From: Chiayiivirga sp. | GTDB lineage: Bacteria > Pseudomonadota > Gammaproteobacteria > Xanthomonadales > Xanthomonadaceae | NCBI GenBank assembly: GCA_022647565.1 | Contig: JALCLA010000001.1 | Location: 62,001 to 126,000 of the forward strand | Length of the DNA stretch: 64,000 nt | Reading direction: 5' to 3' | Part shown: positions 8,144 to 19,897 of the stretch, piece after piece | Layout: every line of letters starts with the position of its first letter | Position numbering within the stretch: the stretch's first letter is position 1 | Position numbers and translations under genes: made by a program | Notes under the pieces: generated by a model | Databases searched by the model: none | Told to the model about the DNA's origin: nothing | Seen by the model: the letters and a program-made list of their open reading frames with translations, nothing else

Positions 8144-10636
8144 TCAGGTTCCGCGCGGCTTGGCGCGGTGTGTGGGCGCCGCCGACCAGGGGTCATCCGG
8201 CCAGGGGTGCTTGGGGTAACGCCCCTTCATTTCCTTTTTCACTTCCGGATAGGTGCGCTCCCAGAAGCCCTTGAGATCCTGGGTCACTTGCAAGGGCCGG
8301 CCGGCGGGCGAGAGCAGGTGCAGGACCAGCGCCCGGCGTCCGTCGGCGACGCGCGGGCCGTCAGCCAGGCCGAATAGTTCCTGCAGCTTCACCGCCAGTA
8401 CCGGCGGCGCGTCCAACGCGTATTCGATCCGTCGTTCCATCCCCGACGGCACCCGGATCGCCGCCGGCGCGTAGCGTTCGAGGGCCTGACGCCGGGCGTG
8501 GTCGAGTGACGCGCGCAGGGCCTCGCCCAGTTCCTCCGCCGCCAGCTGCGAGAGGCGCGTCTTGCCGGCGAGGAACGGCCCGAGCCAATCGTCCAGACCA
8601 GCGAGCAGGGCCGCATCCGATACGTCCGGCAAGTCCAGGTCCGGCATCCAGCTGCGCAGGGAAGCCACGCGCGCGCGCCACTGCTGCTGCGACTCGGTCC
8701 AGGGCAAGGCCGCGAGTCCCAGGGTGCGTACGCCATCGAGCAAGGCGTCGCGACAGAGGCCGGGATCGGGCTTGCCCAGTGGCTTGCTCTCCAGCAGCAG
8801 GCGGTCGAATCGACGTACCCGTTGCGCCGTGACCGCGCGTGCGTCCGCATCCCAGCGCACCACGTCTTCCTCGATGAACCGCGCGGGGAATTCACGCTCC
8901 AGTCGCGTCAGGTCAAGCGGCGCGGCGCGCTGGATCAGACTGTCGCCGTCGTCCAGGCGAAGTTCGGAAATCACCAGCCAGGGTTCGCCGTACAGCACCG
9001 AATCGTCGAACAATCGCGCGCCACGCCCGTTGGCCAGCTGGTAGCGCCGCGGCGCATTCGTCAACTGGCGCGCGATGCGATCCGGGAACGCATGCATCAC
9101 GACATCCCCGAGTTCGTGCGCGCTGGCGCCGTCGGCCATCGCATCGATGCGCAGCCGACGCCGCCACTGCTTCGCGGCCTGGTCGATCGCAGCCAGCGCG
9201 CCGCGATCCGCGTCGGGCGGGGTGCGGCCGGCACGAAATGCGGCCAGCGCCTGCCAGCGCGAGGCAAGATCATCGCGTCGGCGCGCCGGACCGCGCAGCG
9301 GATCGCGCGCCTCGATCAAGCTCACCAGATCACAGGCCAGGGCCGCATCGCGCGGCGCGCGCGCACTCGCGAGCATCGCGGCCAGGCGAGGATGCGTACC
9401 GAGCGCGAGCAGGCGGCGGCCGAGCGCGGTGAGCTTGCTCGCCACATCCAGCGCGCCCAGCTGGCGCAACAGTTCCTCGGCCTGTGCCATCGCCCCGGGC
9501 GGCGGCGGGTCGACGAAGCGCAGGTCGGCATCGCCCCAGGTACGCAGCTCAAGCAGCAAGGCGGACAGTTCGACCTGCGCGATTTCCGGCCGGCGCGACG
9601 GTTCCAGACGCTGGCTCTGTGGCCAGAGGCGATAGCACACGCCCGCGGCCACGCGCCCGGCGCGACCGGCGCGCTGGTCGGCGGAGGCTTGCGAGATCGT
9701 CACCGTTTCCAGGCGCGAGAAACCCGAGTTCGGATCGAAGCGTGGTTCGCGCGCGAGACCGGTATCAACCACCGCGCGCACGTTCGGCAAGGTCACGCTG
9801 GACTCGGCCACGTTGGTGGCCAGCACGATGCGTCGCCGCGCGAGCGCATCGGGCGCAAGCGCCGCGGATTGCTGCTCCAGCGACAATTCGCCATGCAGGG
9901 GCACGATCGCAAGGTCGGCGCCGATGGCACCTGCCAGCAGGCGTTCGGTCTGCGCGATCTCGCGTTGGCCCGGCAGGAATACCAGCACGTCGCCATCGGT
10001 TTCGGCCAGCGCAGTCTGCACTGCGCGCTTGAGCTGCGCTTCCGCCGGCTCCTGGCCCTGGCGTGGCGGATACGCGATCCGCACCGGGAAGCTGCGTCCC
10101 TCCGCCGTCAGGCGCGGCGCGTCGAGGAACTGCGCGAGGCGTTCCCCGTCGAGCGTGGCCGACATCAGCACCAGGCGCAGGTCGGGCCGCAGTTGCGCCT
10201 GCACGTCCAGCGCCAATGCCAGGCCAAGATCGCCGTGCAGTTGGCGCTCGTGGAATTCGTCAAACAGGATCGCGCCGACCTCGGACAGTTCCGGATCGTC
10301 CTGGATCAGCCGGGTCAGGATGCCTTCGGTCACGACCTCGATGCGGGTCGCGGCCGAGGCGCGCGCCTCGAAACGGATGCGATAGCCGATCGTCGCGCCG
10401 ACGTCCTCGCCACGCTGCTTCGCCATGAAGCCGGCCGCGGCACGCGCCGCGATGCGGCGTGGTTCCAGCATCAGGATCTTCTTCCCATGCAGCCACGGTG
10501 CATCGAGCAGGGCCAGCGGCACCTGCGTGGTCTTGCCCGCGCCGGGCGGGGCTTCCAGCACCAGGCGCGGATGCGCGGCAAGGGAATCGCGGATCGCCGG
10601 CAACAGCGGCGCGATGGGGAAGTCGGCGGAATTCAC
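8144..10636 (-). CDS. hrpB: ATP-dependent RNA helicase HrpB (DEAH type)
   Basis: An 830-residue DExH-box helicase, the usual size for HrpB. Seen motifs: Walker A GAGKTT (residues 32-37), DEFHER (motif II), SAT in LMSATLDG (motif III) and QRAGRAGRV (motif VI), all in the N-terminal half. The C-terminal half carries the HrpB-specific extension ending with LKGFWERTYPEVKKEMKGRYPKHPWPDDP-like text, very typical of HrpB tails. In E. coli HrpB is a non-essential RNA helicase of uncertain target. The start is taken as GTG at 10636 (VNSADFPIAPLL), which lines up with the usual short lead-in to motif I. The longer upstream frame runs into the palindromic repeat at 10695 and is therefore unlikely to be translated. 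Confidence 0.92.
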   Translation of the reverse strand: MNSADFPIAPLLPAIRDSLAAHPRLVLEAPPGAGKTTQVPLALLDAPWLHGKKILMLEPRRIAARAAAGFMAKQRGEDVGATIGYRIRFEARASAATRIEVVTEGILTRLIQDDPELSEVGAILFDEFHERQLHGDLGLALALDVQAQLRPDLRLVLMSATLDGERLAQFLDAPRLTAEGRSFPVRIAYPPRQGQEPAEAQLKRAVQTALAETDGDVLVFLPGQREIAQTERLLAGAIGADLAIVPLHGELSLEQQSAALAPDALARRRIVLATNVAESSVTLPNVRAVVDTGLAREPRFDPNSGFSRLETVTISQASADQRAGRAGRVAAGVCYRLWPQSQRLEPSRRPEIAQVELSALLLELRTWGDADLRFVDPPPPGAMAQAEELLRQLGALDVASKLTALGRRLLALGTHPRLAAMLASARAPRDAALACDLVSLIEARDPLRGPARRRDDLASRWQALAAFRAGRTPPDADRGALAAIDQAAKQWRRRLRIDAMADGASAHELGDVVMHAFPDRIARQLTNAPRRYQLANGRGARLFDDSVLYGEPWLVISELRLDDGDSLIQRAAPLDLTRLEREFPARFIEEDVVRWDADARAVTAQRVRRFDRLLLESKPLGKPDPGLCRDALLDGVRTLGLAALPWTESQQQWRARVASLRSWMPDLDLPDVSDAALLAGLDDWLGPFLAGKTRLSQLAAEELGEALRASLDHARRQALERYAPAAIRVPSGMERRIEYALDAPPVLAVKLQELFGLADGPRVADGRRALVLHLLSPAGRPLQVTQDLKGFWERTYPEVKKEMKGRYPKHPWPDDPWSAAPTHRAKPRGT

Positions 10637-10694
10637 GCCGCGCAGGGTAGCAGTGGCGTGTGGCGAAACCCCAGCGGAGAAGCGGAAAGACGGG

Positions 10695-10835
10695 AACGCA
10701 AAGGACGCAAAGGAAAAGCAGAAAGCACGCAAAGAAGAACGAAGTTTGTTCGTGGCGAGATCGCGACTGCTTGCGCAGAACCACTCAATCCCTTGCTTTG
10801 CGATCTCTCTGCTTTTCCTTTGCGTCCTTTGCGTT
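10695..10835. repeat. Long perfect inverted repeat (28-bp arms, 85-base spacer)
   Basis: Arms at 10695-10722 and 10808-10835 are exact reverse complements over 28 bases; each contains the tandem unit GCAAAGGACGCAAAGG. Imperfect complementarity continues outward (to about 10681 and 10848) and inward. It lies between the 3' end of the exported-protein gene and the start of hrpB, so it can act as a transcription terminator for the former. The composition (A-rich on one arm, T-rich on the other) stands out from the GC-rich surroundings. Similar cgcaaag-rich palindromes are interspersed in many proteobacterial genomes; that this is a dispersed family here is inference. Confidence 0.85.
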
Positions 10836-10865
10836 GAGGCTTTGCGCTCTACGTTTTGCTGTGAC

Positions 10866-11921
10866 TCAGCGCGCCGCGCGCTTCGCCTCGAGTTTGGCTT
10901 CGAGTTCGCGGATCAGCGGCACCAGCGCGGCGCGATCGAACTTCGAGACGCGGGCTTGCTTGGCAGCGAGTTCGCCTCGCGCAGCGATGAGCTTGTCGCC
11001 CAAGCCGGCGCGCGAGCCGGTCGCAGCGGCCTTGGCCGGACCCACGCCTTCCTGCACGAAGGTGCGGCTGGCGGTGCGGAAGGTACGCATCGGGTAGGCG
11101 GCGTAGGCGTCCGGATCGCGGCCCTTGGGATAGACCGTGACCTCGCCTTCGGCCGAATTCGTGCCCATGTCGGCGAGGTAGAGCGCGTAGTTGTCGCGGC
11201 TGTCGTCCACCACGGTGGCGTGCAGGCCCGACGCATTGTCGAAGAAGCCGGCCGCGCTGTGGAAGGCGAGCGCGTTGTTGCTGCAGCCGCCGTCCTCGCT
11301 GTTGTCGGCGCGGCAACCTTCGAAGTACCAACGGTTGGTGGGGCCGTCGAAACTGTACTGGTCGAACACCAGCACGTCTCCGTAATAGTCGAAGCTCGAC
11401 GAATTGCTCTCGGAGAAGTCGAGGACGAGCTGCCACTCACCCAGCATCCGGGTCACGTCCAGGGGCACACTGGCGGAATCTTCCGGGCGCTTGAGATAGA
11501 ACTTGTAGCGCTCGATGCGCACGCTGCGCCCATTGCCCCAGGTCAGCGTGGCCTTGCTGGAATCATTCGCGTCGAAGGCCACCCGCACGGTTCCGCCCGC
11601 GCCCTGCTGCACGGTCGGGCGTCCGTTGTAGGCACAACCGACGCATTGCGAGCCGATGGTGAGGTCGAGCGGGGTGTTGTTGAGCAAGGCATTGCCACTG
11701 AGGAAACCCACCGCGGTGTACCAGGTGGATCGCCCTTGCGCGTCGCCACCGTAGTACGAGAGCACCAGCAGGTTGTCCTGGATCTCGATGGTGTAGCCGC
11801 TGCCCGGCTCGCTGGGGTTCCACCACAGCCCGCCTTCCGGGGTATAGGCCTGCGCCTGGGAGCCGCCCAGCGCGAACACGGTGGCGAGGCAAAGCGAGGA
11901 CAAGCCGGCAAGCAATCGCAT
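10866..11921 (-). CDS. Exported protein with WWNPxExGxG-type domain, unknown function
   Basis: A 351-residue protein with a signal peptide (residues 1-25, cleaving after AQA). The mature N terminus contains GLWWNPSEPGSGYTIEIQ, then LVLSYYGGDAQGRSTWYTA. This Trp/Gly pattern is repeated across many secreted proteins of Xanthomonadales and Burkholderiales and probably forms a small beta domain; its function is not known to me. Cysteines in SQCVGCAYNG and EGCRADNSEDGGC suggest two periplasmic disulfides. The last 60 residues are Ala/Lys/Arg/Glu rich and helical. A good AGGAGACTCCC ribosome site precedes ATG at 11921. Transcribed away from the ParA gene by 385 bases. Confidence 0.8.
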   Translation of the reverse strand: MRLLAGLSSLCLATVFALGGSQAQAYTPEGGLWWNPSEPGSGYTIEIQDNLLVLSYYGGDAQGRSTWYTAVGFLSGNALLNNTPLDLTIGSQCVGCAYNGRPTVQQGAGGTVRVAFDANDSSKATLTWGNGRSVRIERYKFYLKRPEDSASVPLDVTRMLGEWQLVLDFSESNSSSFDYYGDVLVFDQYSFDGPTNRWYFEGCRADNSEDGGCSNNALAFHSAAGFFDNASGLHATVVDDSRDNYALYLADMGTNSAEGEVTVYPKGRDPDAYAAYPMRTFRTASRTFVQEGVGPAKAAATGSRAGLGDKLIAARGELAAKQARVSKFDRAALVPLIRELEAKLEAKRAAR

Positions 11922-12306
11922 GGGAGTCTCCTGAAGGTTGCGCGCACGCTAGAGGGCGCGCGCTTAATCCGTGCTTAAAGTTTGCCCGGCCCGGACTCGC
12001 GGCTTCAGACGCGAGCAAGCTGCTGCAGGTTGCAGCGTGCGGCACTGCGCGCGCCAGGGTGCCCGCGCGTCACGCGGCCGCACTGGTGGCCGGCAACGTA
12101 CAAATCGAAGGCAGCTCGCTCGATCTGGCCACGCGGCACCTTCGCCTGAGTCGGCCCGCAGCTTCGGCGACGGGCCTCGCGCCGGTACGGCGTGCCACAC
12201 GCCCACCCCGTCGCGACCGCACTTCTGCTTCATCCGTGGCAGGCCACGGCTTGCCTTCTTCAGCGCTCGCCAAGTCGGAGCGGACGAAGCTCACCGGACA
12301 ATTCGA
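11922..12306. other. Intergenic region, 385 bases
   Basis: No gene is supported. Open frames crossing it are Arg/Pro-rich shadows. It contains the ribosome site and probable promoter of the exported protein gene at its low-coordinate end (the TTAATCCGTGCTTAAAG patch at 11963-11980 is the most AT-rich part) and the 3' flank of the ParA gene at the other end. No clear terminator or repeat was found. Confidence 0.5.
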
Positions 12307-12942
12307 CTACTTCTTGGACTTCCGAAGCCACACAAACAGCGGGTTCCAGTCTTCCTGATGCCCGCGCACCTGCTCGGAGTGGTAGTCGAACAGGCTCTTG
12401 CCCAGGCCTGCGAGCAGGGCATAGGCTTGGGTGTCGCGCAGCTGCGCCACCAGCGGATAGGGCCAGGCCTTGAGCTGGTCCAGCACTTGCTGGCTGGCGT
12501 TGGTCCAGGGCTTTAGCTTGTTCGCTACCAGCCCCACGGGCAGCTTGCCCTTCCGCACCCGATCGACTTGCGCCAGCGTATTGAGGAAGGCCACGGTCGC
12601 TTCCATGTCGATCACCGAGGGCGTGACCGGCACCACGACGGCATCGACGAGCGCAAGAAAGGGTTCGAGGTCGTCGGCCATCGCGCCCGCGGCGGCATCA
12701 ATCACCACGCGTTGCGCATCGGCGGGCAGGTGCTTGTCCCAGCCACGCCGGCTCCCGTCCACCGGCAATACCGCCGCAGCCAGGCTGGCGCGCTTCTCGC
12801 ACCAGTGACGGCTCGAGCCCTGGCGGTCCGCATCGACCAGCACGGTGCGTTTGCCGGCCAGCGCGAAATACGCCGCCAGGTGGGTGGCGACCGTGGTCTT
12901 GCCGACCCCGCCCTTGGAACTGGCGACCAGGATGCTGAGCAT
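12307..12942 (-). CDS. ParA/MinD-family P-loop ATPase (orphan)
   Basis: A 211-residue deviant-Walker ATPase. The N terminus is the signature KGGVGKTT (residues 10-17) with the second Lys of the ParA Walker A box at Lys10. LVDADRQGSSRHW gives the A' motif and VVIDAAAG the Walker B. The size equals that of chromosomal orphan ParA proteins that position protein cargos; there is no parB, plasmid replication gene or chemoreceptor cluster adjacent, so its cargo is unknown. GGGGGAA lies seven bases before ATG at 12942. It is divergent from gltB with 257 bases between them. Confidence 0.88.
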   Translation of the reverse strand: MLSILVASSKGGVGKTTVATHLAAYFALAGKRTVLVDADRQGSSRHWCEKRASLAAAVLPVDGSRRGWDKHLPADAQRVVIDAAAGAMADDLEPFLALVDAVVVPVTPSVIDMEATVAFLNTLAQVDRVRKGKLPVGLVANKLKPWTNASQQVLDQLKAWPYPLVAQLRDTQAYALLAGLGKSLFDYHSEQVRGHQEDWNPLFVWLRKSKK

Positions 12943-13199
12943 GCGCGTTCCCCCTTGTGCCTCGGCCCGGGAACTCTACAACGGGCCTGCGCTGGGCCGA
13001 AACCCGCGACCCGGCACTGCGTCGCTCGCTTCGCTCCGCGCCGGAACTTGCGCGACGCAGCACGCGCGCGATGCTACGGATTCGGTCTGAAATTGGTTTC
13101 TGCGGCAACGATCCGTTTCTAGGTTGCTGCATCGCATCATCTGTGCTGTATTCGGGCTGCGGTTGCGCACCGGCGCGCGCCGCGACATCGGAGACGCTC

Positions 13200-16100
13200 A
13201 TGGCGGACGACATGCGACCGGGTCTCTATGACCCGGCCCAGGAACGTGACAGCTGCGGTTTCGGGCTGATCGCCAATCTCGACCACCAACCCAGCGCGTG
13301 GGTGGTCGAGACGGCGCTGTCGTCACTGGCACGCATGTCGCACCGCGGCGCGATCGGCGCTGACGGCAAGACCGGCGATGGTTGCGGCGTGCTGCTGCAC
13401 AAGCCCGAGGCCTTCCTGCGGGCCGTGGCCGAGGAGAACGGGCTGCGACTCGGGCACAGTTTTTCCGCCGGCAATCTGTTCCTGCCGCGCGACGAAGCGC
13501 AGGCGGCACGCGCACGCCAGGTGCTGGGCGAGGAACTGGCGCGGGTCGAAGTTCGTGTGGCCGGCTGGCGCGTGGTGCCGACCGACGAGTCGGCCTGCGG
13601 CGAGATCGCATTGCGCTCGCTGCCGCGAATCGAACAGGTGTTCGTGTGTCCCGCCGCGAGCATGGACCCCGGCAGCTTCCAGCGCGCGCTGTTCCTGGCG
13701 CGGCGGCGCGCCGAGATCCGCCTCGCCGATCTCGCGGATTTCTACGTGGTGTCGCTCTCGGCCACCACCCTCGGCTACAAGGCGCTGGTGCTGCCGGCGG
13801 CGCTGCCCCTGTTCTATCCCGACCTGCGCCATGCGCTCATCGCCACCAGCGTGATGCTGTTCCACCAGCGCTTTTCCACCAACACCGCGCCGCGCTGGCC
13901 GTTGGCCCAGCCCTTTCGCCTGCTCGCGCACAACGGCGAGATCAACACCATCGAAGGCAATCGGCGCTGGGCCCAGGCGCGCGCCGCGAAATGGCGTTCC
14001 CCCGCAATCGACCTGCGCGAACTGAGTCCGCCGGTGTCACTGCACGGTTCCGATTCGCAATCGCTCGACAACATGCTGGAACTGCTGCTCGCCGGCGGCA
14101 TGGATCTGCTGTGCGCGATGCGCATCCTGATCCCGCCGGCCACCGGCTCGCTCGAACACAAGGACGCCGATCTCGCCGCGTTCTACGAGTACTTCGGCCT
14201 GAATCTCGATCCCTGGGACGGCCCGGCCGGCATCGTGCTGTGCGACGGGCGCTACGCCGCCTGCACCCTCGATCGCAACGGCCTGCGACCGGCGCGCTGG
14301 ATGCTCACGCGCGATCGCCACCTGACCATCGCGTCGGAAACCGGTGTCTGGGATTGCCCGGCCAGCGAGGTCGTGGCCAAGGGCAAGCTCGGGCCGGGCG
14401 AGATGATCGCAGTCGACCTGTACAGCGGCACCCTGCTCGATTCGGAGGCGATCGACCGCATCAATCGCAGCCGCGCGCCGTTCAAGCGCTGGCTCAAGCG
14501 CGGCGTGCAATACCTGGAACAGGACCTGATCGACCCCTCGCTCGCGGCCGAGCCGATGGAGCCGGCCACCCTGCGGCGCTACCAGAAGCTGTTCAACCTT
14601 TCGCGCGAGGAACGCGAATCCATCCTGCGCGTGCTGGCCGAGACCGAGCAGGAAGCCACCGGCTCGATGGGCGATGACACCCCGATGGCGGTGCTCTCGC
14701 AGCAGCATCGCTCGCTCTACGACTACTTCCGCCAGGCGTTCGCGCAGGTCACCAACCCGCCGATCGATCCGCTGCGAGAAGACTGCGTGATGAGCCTGGT
14801 CACGCCGATCGGGCGCGAAGGCAATCCGTTCGAGCTCTCGCCCGAGGCCGCGAACCAGGTGGTGCTGAACTCGCCGATCCTGTCGCAGCGCAAGCTGCGG
14901 CAGATCCTCGCCCTGAAGGAGTTCCGCGAGGCGCGCACCACGCTCAAGCTGTTCTTCGATCCGACGCGCGAGTCGATGCGCGAGGCAGTGCTGCGCCTGG
15001 TCGACGAGGCCGAGGCCGCAGTCCGCAACGGCGCGGTGATCGTGCTGCTGTCGGATTTCGATCCGCCGCCCGACGCCTACTTCGTGCATCCGCTGCTCGC
15101 CACCGGCGCGATCCACTCGCGCCTGGTACAGCAAGGCATCCGCTGCGACTGCAACCTCATCGTGGAAACCGCCACCGCGCGCGACCCGCACCATTTCGCC
15201 TGCCTGATCGGCTACGGCGCGACCGCGGTGTATCCCTACCTCGCCTACCAGACCCTGTTCGACCTGGGCCGTGCCGACATCCTCAAGGCCAAGCGCGGCA
15301 ACGAACCGGCGCAGCTGGGTCGAAGCTACCGGCGCGGAATCAAGAAGGGCTTGCTCAAGATCATCTCCAAGATGGGCATCAGTACCATCGGCAGCTACCG
15401 CGGCGCGCAGTTGTTCGAGATCATCGGGCTGTCGCGCGACATCGTGGACATCTGCTTCGAAGGCACGCCCTCACGCGTGGGCGGCGCCGATTGGGCCGCA
15501 CTGCAGGCCGAGGCCGACGAGCAGTCGCGCGAGTCACGCGATGCATCCGCGCCGCTCCTGCCGGGCGGCCTGCTCAAGTACATCCACGGCGGCGAGTACC
15601 ACGCCTACAACCCGGACGTGATCGCCAGCCTGCAACGCGCGGTGCGCAGCGGCGACTACGCCGACTACCGCGTCTTTGCCGAGCACGTGAACCGGCGTCC
15701 GGTGGCCACCCTGCGCGACCTGCTGGCACTCGACACCTCGCGCGGCGCGATCCCGCTCGACGAGGTCGAGCCGGAAGAAGCCTTGTTGCCGCGCTTCGAT
15801 TCGGCCGGGATGAGCCTGGGCGCGCTCTCGCCCGAAGCGCACGAGGCACTCGCGGTCGCGATGAACCGGCTCGGCGGGCGCAGCAATTCGGGCGAGGGCG
15901 GCGAGGATCCGGCGCGCTACGGCACCGAGAAGATGTCGAAGATCAAGCAGGTCGCCTCGGGCCGCTTCGGGGTCACGCCCGAGTACCTGATCAATGCCGA
16001 GGTGCTGCAGATCAAGATCGCGCAAGGCGCCAAGCCGGGCGAAGGCGGGCAGTTGCCCGGACACAAGGTGAATGACCTGATTGCACGGCTGCGTTTCGCG

Positions 16101-17669
16101 CGTCCGGGCATCGGCCTGATTTCGCCGCCACCACACCACGACATCTATTCGATCGAGGACCTGGCCGAACTGATCTTCGACCTCAAGCAGATCAATCCGC
16201 AGGCCCTGGTGTCGGTGAAACTGGTGAGCCACGCTGGCGTCGGCACCATTGCGGCCGGCGTGGTGAAGGCGCACGCCGACCTCATCACCATTTCAGGTTA
16301 CGACGGTGGCACCGGTGCATCGCCGGTGTCCTCGATCAAGTACGCCGGATCACCGTTCGAGCTGGGCATCGCCGAAGCGCAGCAGGCACTGCGCGCCAAC
16401 GGCTTGCGCCACAAGGTGCGGTTGCAGGCCGATGGCGGCTTGAAGACCGGGCTCGACGTGATCAAGGCCGCGATCCTGGGCGCGGAGAGCTTCGGCTTCG
16501 GCACCGCGCCGATGGTGGCGCTGGGCTGCAAGTACCTGCGCATCTGCCATCTCAACAACTGCGCCACCGGCATCGCGACGCAGGACCCGCGCCTGCGCGA
16601 CCAGCACTTCACCGGGCTGCCGGAAATGGTGATGAACTATTTCCGCTTCGTGGTGCGCGAAACGCGCGAGTGGATGGCGATGCTCGGCGTGCGCCGGCTT
16701 GAGGACCTGATCGGCCGTACCGAGTACCTGCAGGCGCTCGATGGCGTCACCGGGAAGCAGCGCGGCCTCGACCTTTCCCCGTTGCTGGCCAGCGGCCCGG
16801 CGAACGCCGCCGCGCCGCGCTACTGCACCGAGCCGCGCAACGTGCCGCACGACGAGGGCGCGCTCGCGGCACGCATGCTGCACAACCTGCGCGGCGCGAT
16901 CGCGGCGAAGCGCGGTGGCGAGTACCGCTTCGAACTGAAGAACTTCGATCGCGCCATCGGCGCCGCGCTCTCGGGCGAGATCGCACGCCAGCACGGCGAC
17001 CATGGCATGGCCACCGACCCGATCACGCTGCGCCTGTCCGGCGTCGCCGGGCAGAGCTTCGGGGCCTGGAATGCCGGCGGCCTGCACCTGTACCTGGAAG
17101 GCGACGCCAACGACTACGTCGGCAAGGGCATGGCCGGCGGCCGCATCGTGCTGCGCCCGCCGCACGACGCCAGCTTCGTGGCGAACGAAACACCGATTAT
17201 GGGCAACACCTGTCTTTACGGTGCCACCGGCGGCGAGCTCTATGCCGCGGGCCGCGCCGGCGAACGCTTCGCGGTGCGCAACTCGGGCGCGGTGGCGGTG
17301 ATCGAGGGTGCCGGTGACCACTGTTGCGAGTACATGACCGGCGGCGTGGTCACCGTGCTCGGCCGCACCGGCATGAATTTCGGTGCCGGCTTCACCGGCG
17401 GCTTCGCCTACGTGCTCGATCTGGAGCGCGACTTCGTCGATCGCTACAACCACGAACTGATCGACATCCATCGCATTTCTTCCGAAGGCATGGAAAGCCA
17501 GTTGCAGCATCTACGCGGGCAGATCGTTCGCCACGTCGAGGAGACTGGGAGTGTCTGGGGACGGAAGATCCTGGAGGAGTTCCGGGATTTCGTCGGCAAG
17601 TTCTGGGTGGTGAAGCCGCGCGCGGCGTCGCTGGAGACCTTGATTGATGCGTTGAAGAGGGCGGCATGA
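13200..17669 (+). CDS. gltB: Glutamate synthase (NADPH) large subunit
   Basis: Catalyses glutamine-dependent amination of 2-oxoglutarate with GltD. The 1489-residue length matches the family. The class-II amidotransferase domain begins at Cys19 (ERDSCGFGLIAN); unless trimmed, the first 18 residues are the short propeptide removed to expose the catalytic Cys. HRGAIGADGKTGDGCG and FHQRFSTNT are standard GATase residues. The central and FMN domains include GGRSNSGEGGEDPARYG and ISGYDGGTGASP. The 3Fe-4S cysteines are in CKYLRICHLNNC. The C-terminal beta-helix domain has repeated GG motifs such as YVGKGMAGGRI. ATG at 13200 is preceded by GGAG seven bases upstream; a longer frame upstream is rejected. 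gltD follows on the same strand but only after a 760-base gap. Confidence 0.97.
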   Translation: MADDMRPGLYDPAQERDSCGFGLIANLDHQPSAWVVETALSSLARMSHRGAIGADGKTGDGCGVLLHKPEAFLRAVAEENGLRLGHSFSAGNLFLPRDEAQAARARQVLGEELARVEVRVAGWRVVPTDESACGEIALRSLPRIEQVFVCPAASMDPGSFQRALFLARRRAEIRLADLADFYVVSLSATTLGYKALVLPAALPLFYPDLRHALIATSVMLFHQRFSTNTAPRWPLAQPFRLLAHNGEINTIEGNRRWAQARAAKWRSPAIDLRELSPPVSLHGSDSQSLDNMLELLLAGGMDLLCAMRILIPPATGSLEHKDADLAAFYEYFGLNLDPWDGPAGIVLCDGRYAACTLDRNGLRPARWMLTRDRHLTIASETGVWDCPASEVVAKGKLGPGEMIAVDLYSGTLLDSEAIDRINRSRAPFKRWLKRGVQYLEQDLIDPSLAAEPMEPATLRRYQKLFNLSREERESILRVLAETEQEATGSMGDDTPMAVLSQQHRSLYDYFRQAFAQVTNPPIDPLREDCVMSLVTPIGREGNPFELSPEAANQVVLNSPILSQRKLRQILALKEFREARTTLKLFFDPTRESMREAVLRLVDEAEAAVRNGAVIVLLSDFDPPPDAYFVHPLLATGAIHSRLVQQGIRCDCNLIVETATARDPHHFACLIGYGATAVYPYLAYQTLFDLGRADILKAKRGNEPAQLGRSYRRGIKKGLLKIISKMGISTIGSYRGAQLFEIIGLSRDIVDICFEGTPSRVGGADWAALQAEADEQSRESRDASAPLLPGGLLKYIHGGEYHAYNPDVIASLQRAVRSGDYADYRVFAEHVNRRPVATLRDLLALDTSRGAIPLDEVEPEEALLPRFDSAGMSLGALSPEAHEALAVAMNRLGGRSNSGEGGEDPARYGTEKMSKIKQVASGRFGVTPEYLINAEVLQIKIAQGAKPGEGGQLPGHKVNDLIARLRFARPGIGLISPPPHHDIYSIEDLAELIFDLKQINPQALVSVKLVSHAGVGTIAAGVVKAHADLITISGYDGGTGASPVSSIKYAGSPFELGIAEAQQALRANGLRHKVRLQADGGLKTGLDVIKAAILGAESFGFGTAPMVALGCKYLRICHLNNCATGIATQDPRLRDQHFTGLPEMVMNYFRFVVRETREWMAMLGVRRLEDLIGRTEYLQALDGVTGKQRGLDLSPLLASGPANAAAPRYCTEPRNVPHDEGALAARMLHNLRGAIAAKRGGEYRFELKNFDRAIGAALSGEIARQHGDHGMATDPITLRLSGVAGQSFGAWNAGGLHLYLEGDANDYVGKGMAGGRIVLRPPHDASFVANETPIMGNTCLYGATGGELYAAGRAGERFAVRNSGAVAVIEGAGDHCCEYMTGGVVTVLGRTGMNFGAGFTGGFAYVLDLERDFVDRYNHELIDIHRISSEGMESQLQHLRGQIVRHVEETGSVWGRKILEEFRDFVGKFWVVKPRAASLETLIDALKRAA

Positions 17670-17692
17670 TGTTCGTCGACTTTTTCGCTCTT

Positions 17693-19842
<2,150 letters not shown>

Positions 19843-19846
19843 TGCG

Positions 19847-19872
19847 AGATACCCGGCCAAGGCCGGGTATCT
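19847..19872. terminator. Bidirectional terminator hairpin after gltD
   Basis: A 12-bp perfect stem, AGATACCCGGCC with GGCCGGGTATCT, separated by AA (effective tetraloop). It begins five bases after the gltD stop and lies between gltD and the convergent cysteine-rich protein gene, so it can serve both. Confidence 0.8.
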
Positions 19873-19897
19873 TGATCGTATCCCTTGCGACGCTTTG

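Noticed and set aside
8822..10837. Long plus-strand frame opposite hrpB
   Set aside because: Arg/Gln/His-rich shadow of a complete helicase; it also runs into the palindromic repeat.
14037..15194. Minus-strand frame inside gltB
   Set aside because: Antisense shadow with no domain.
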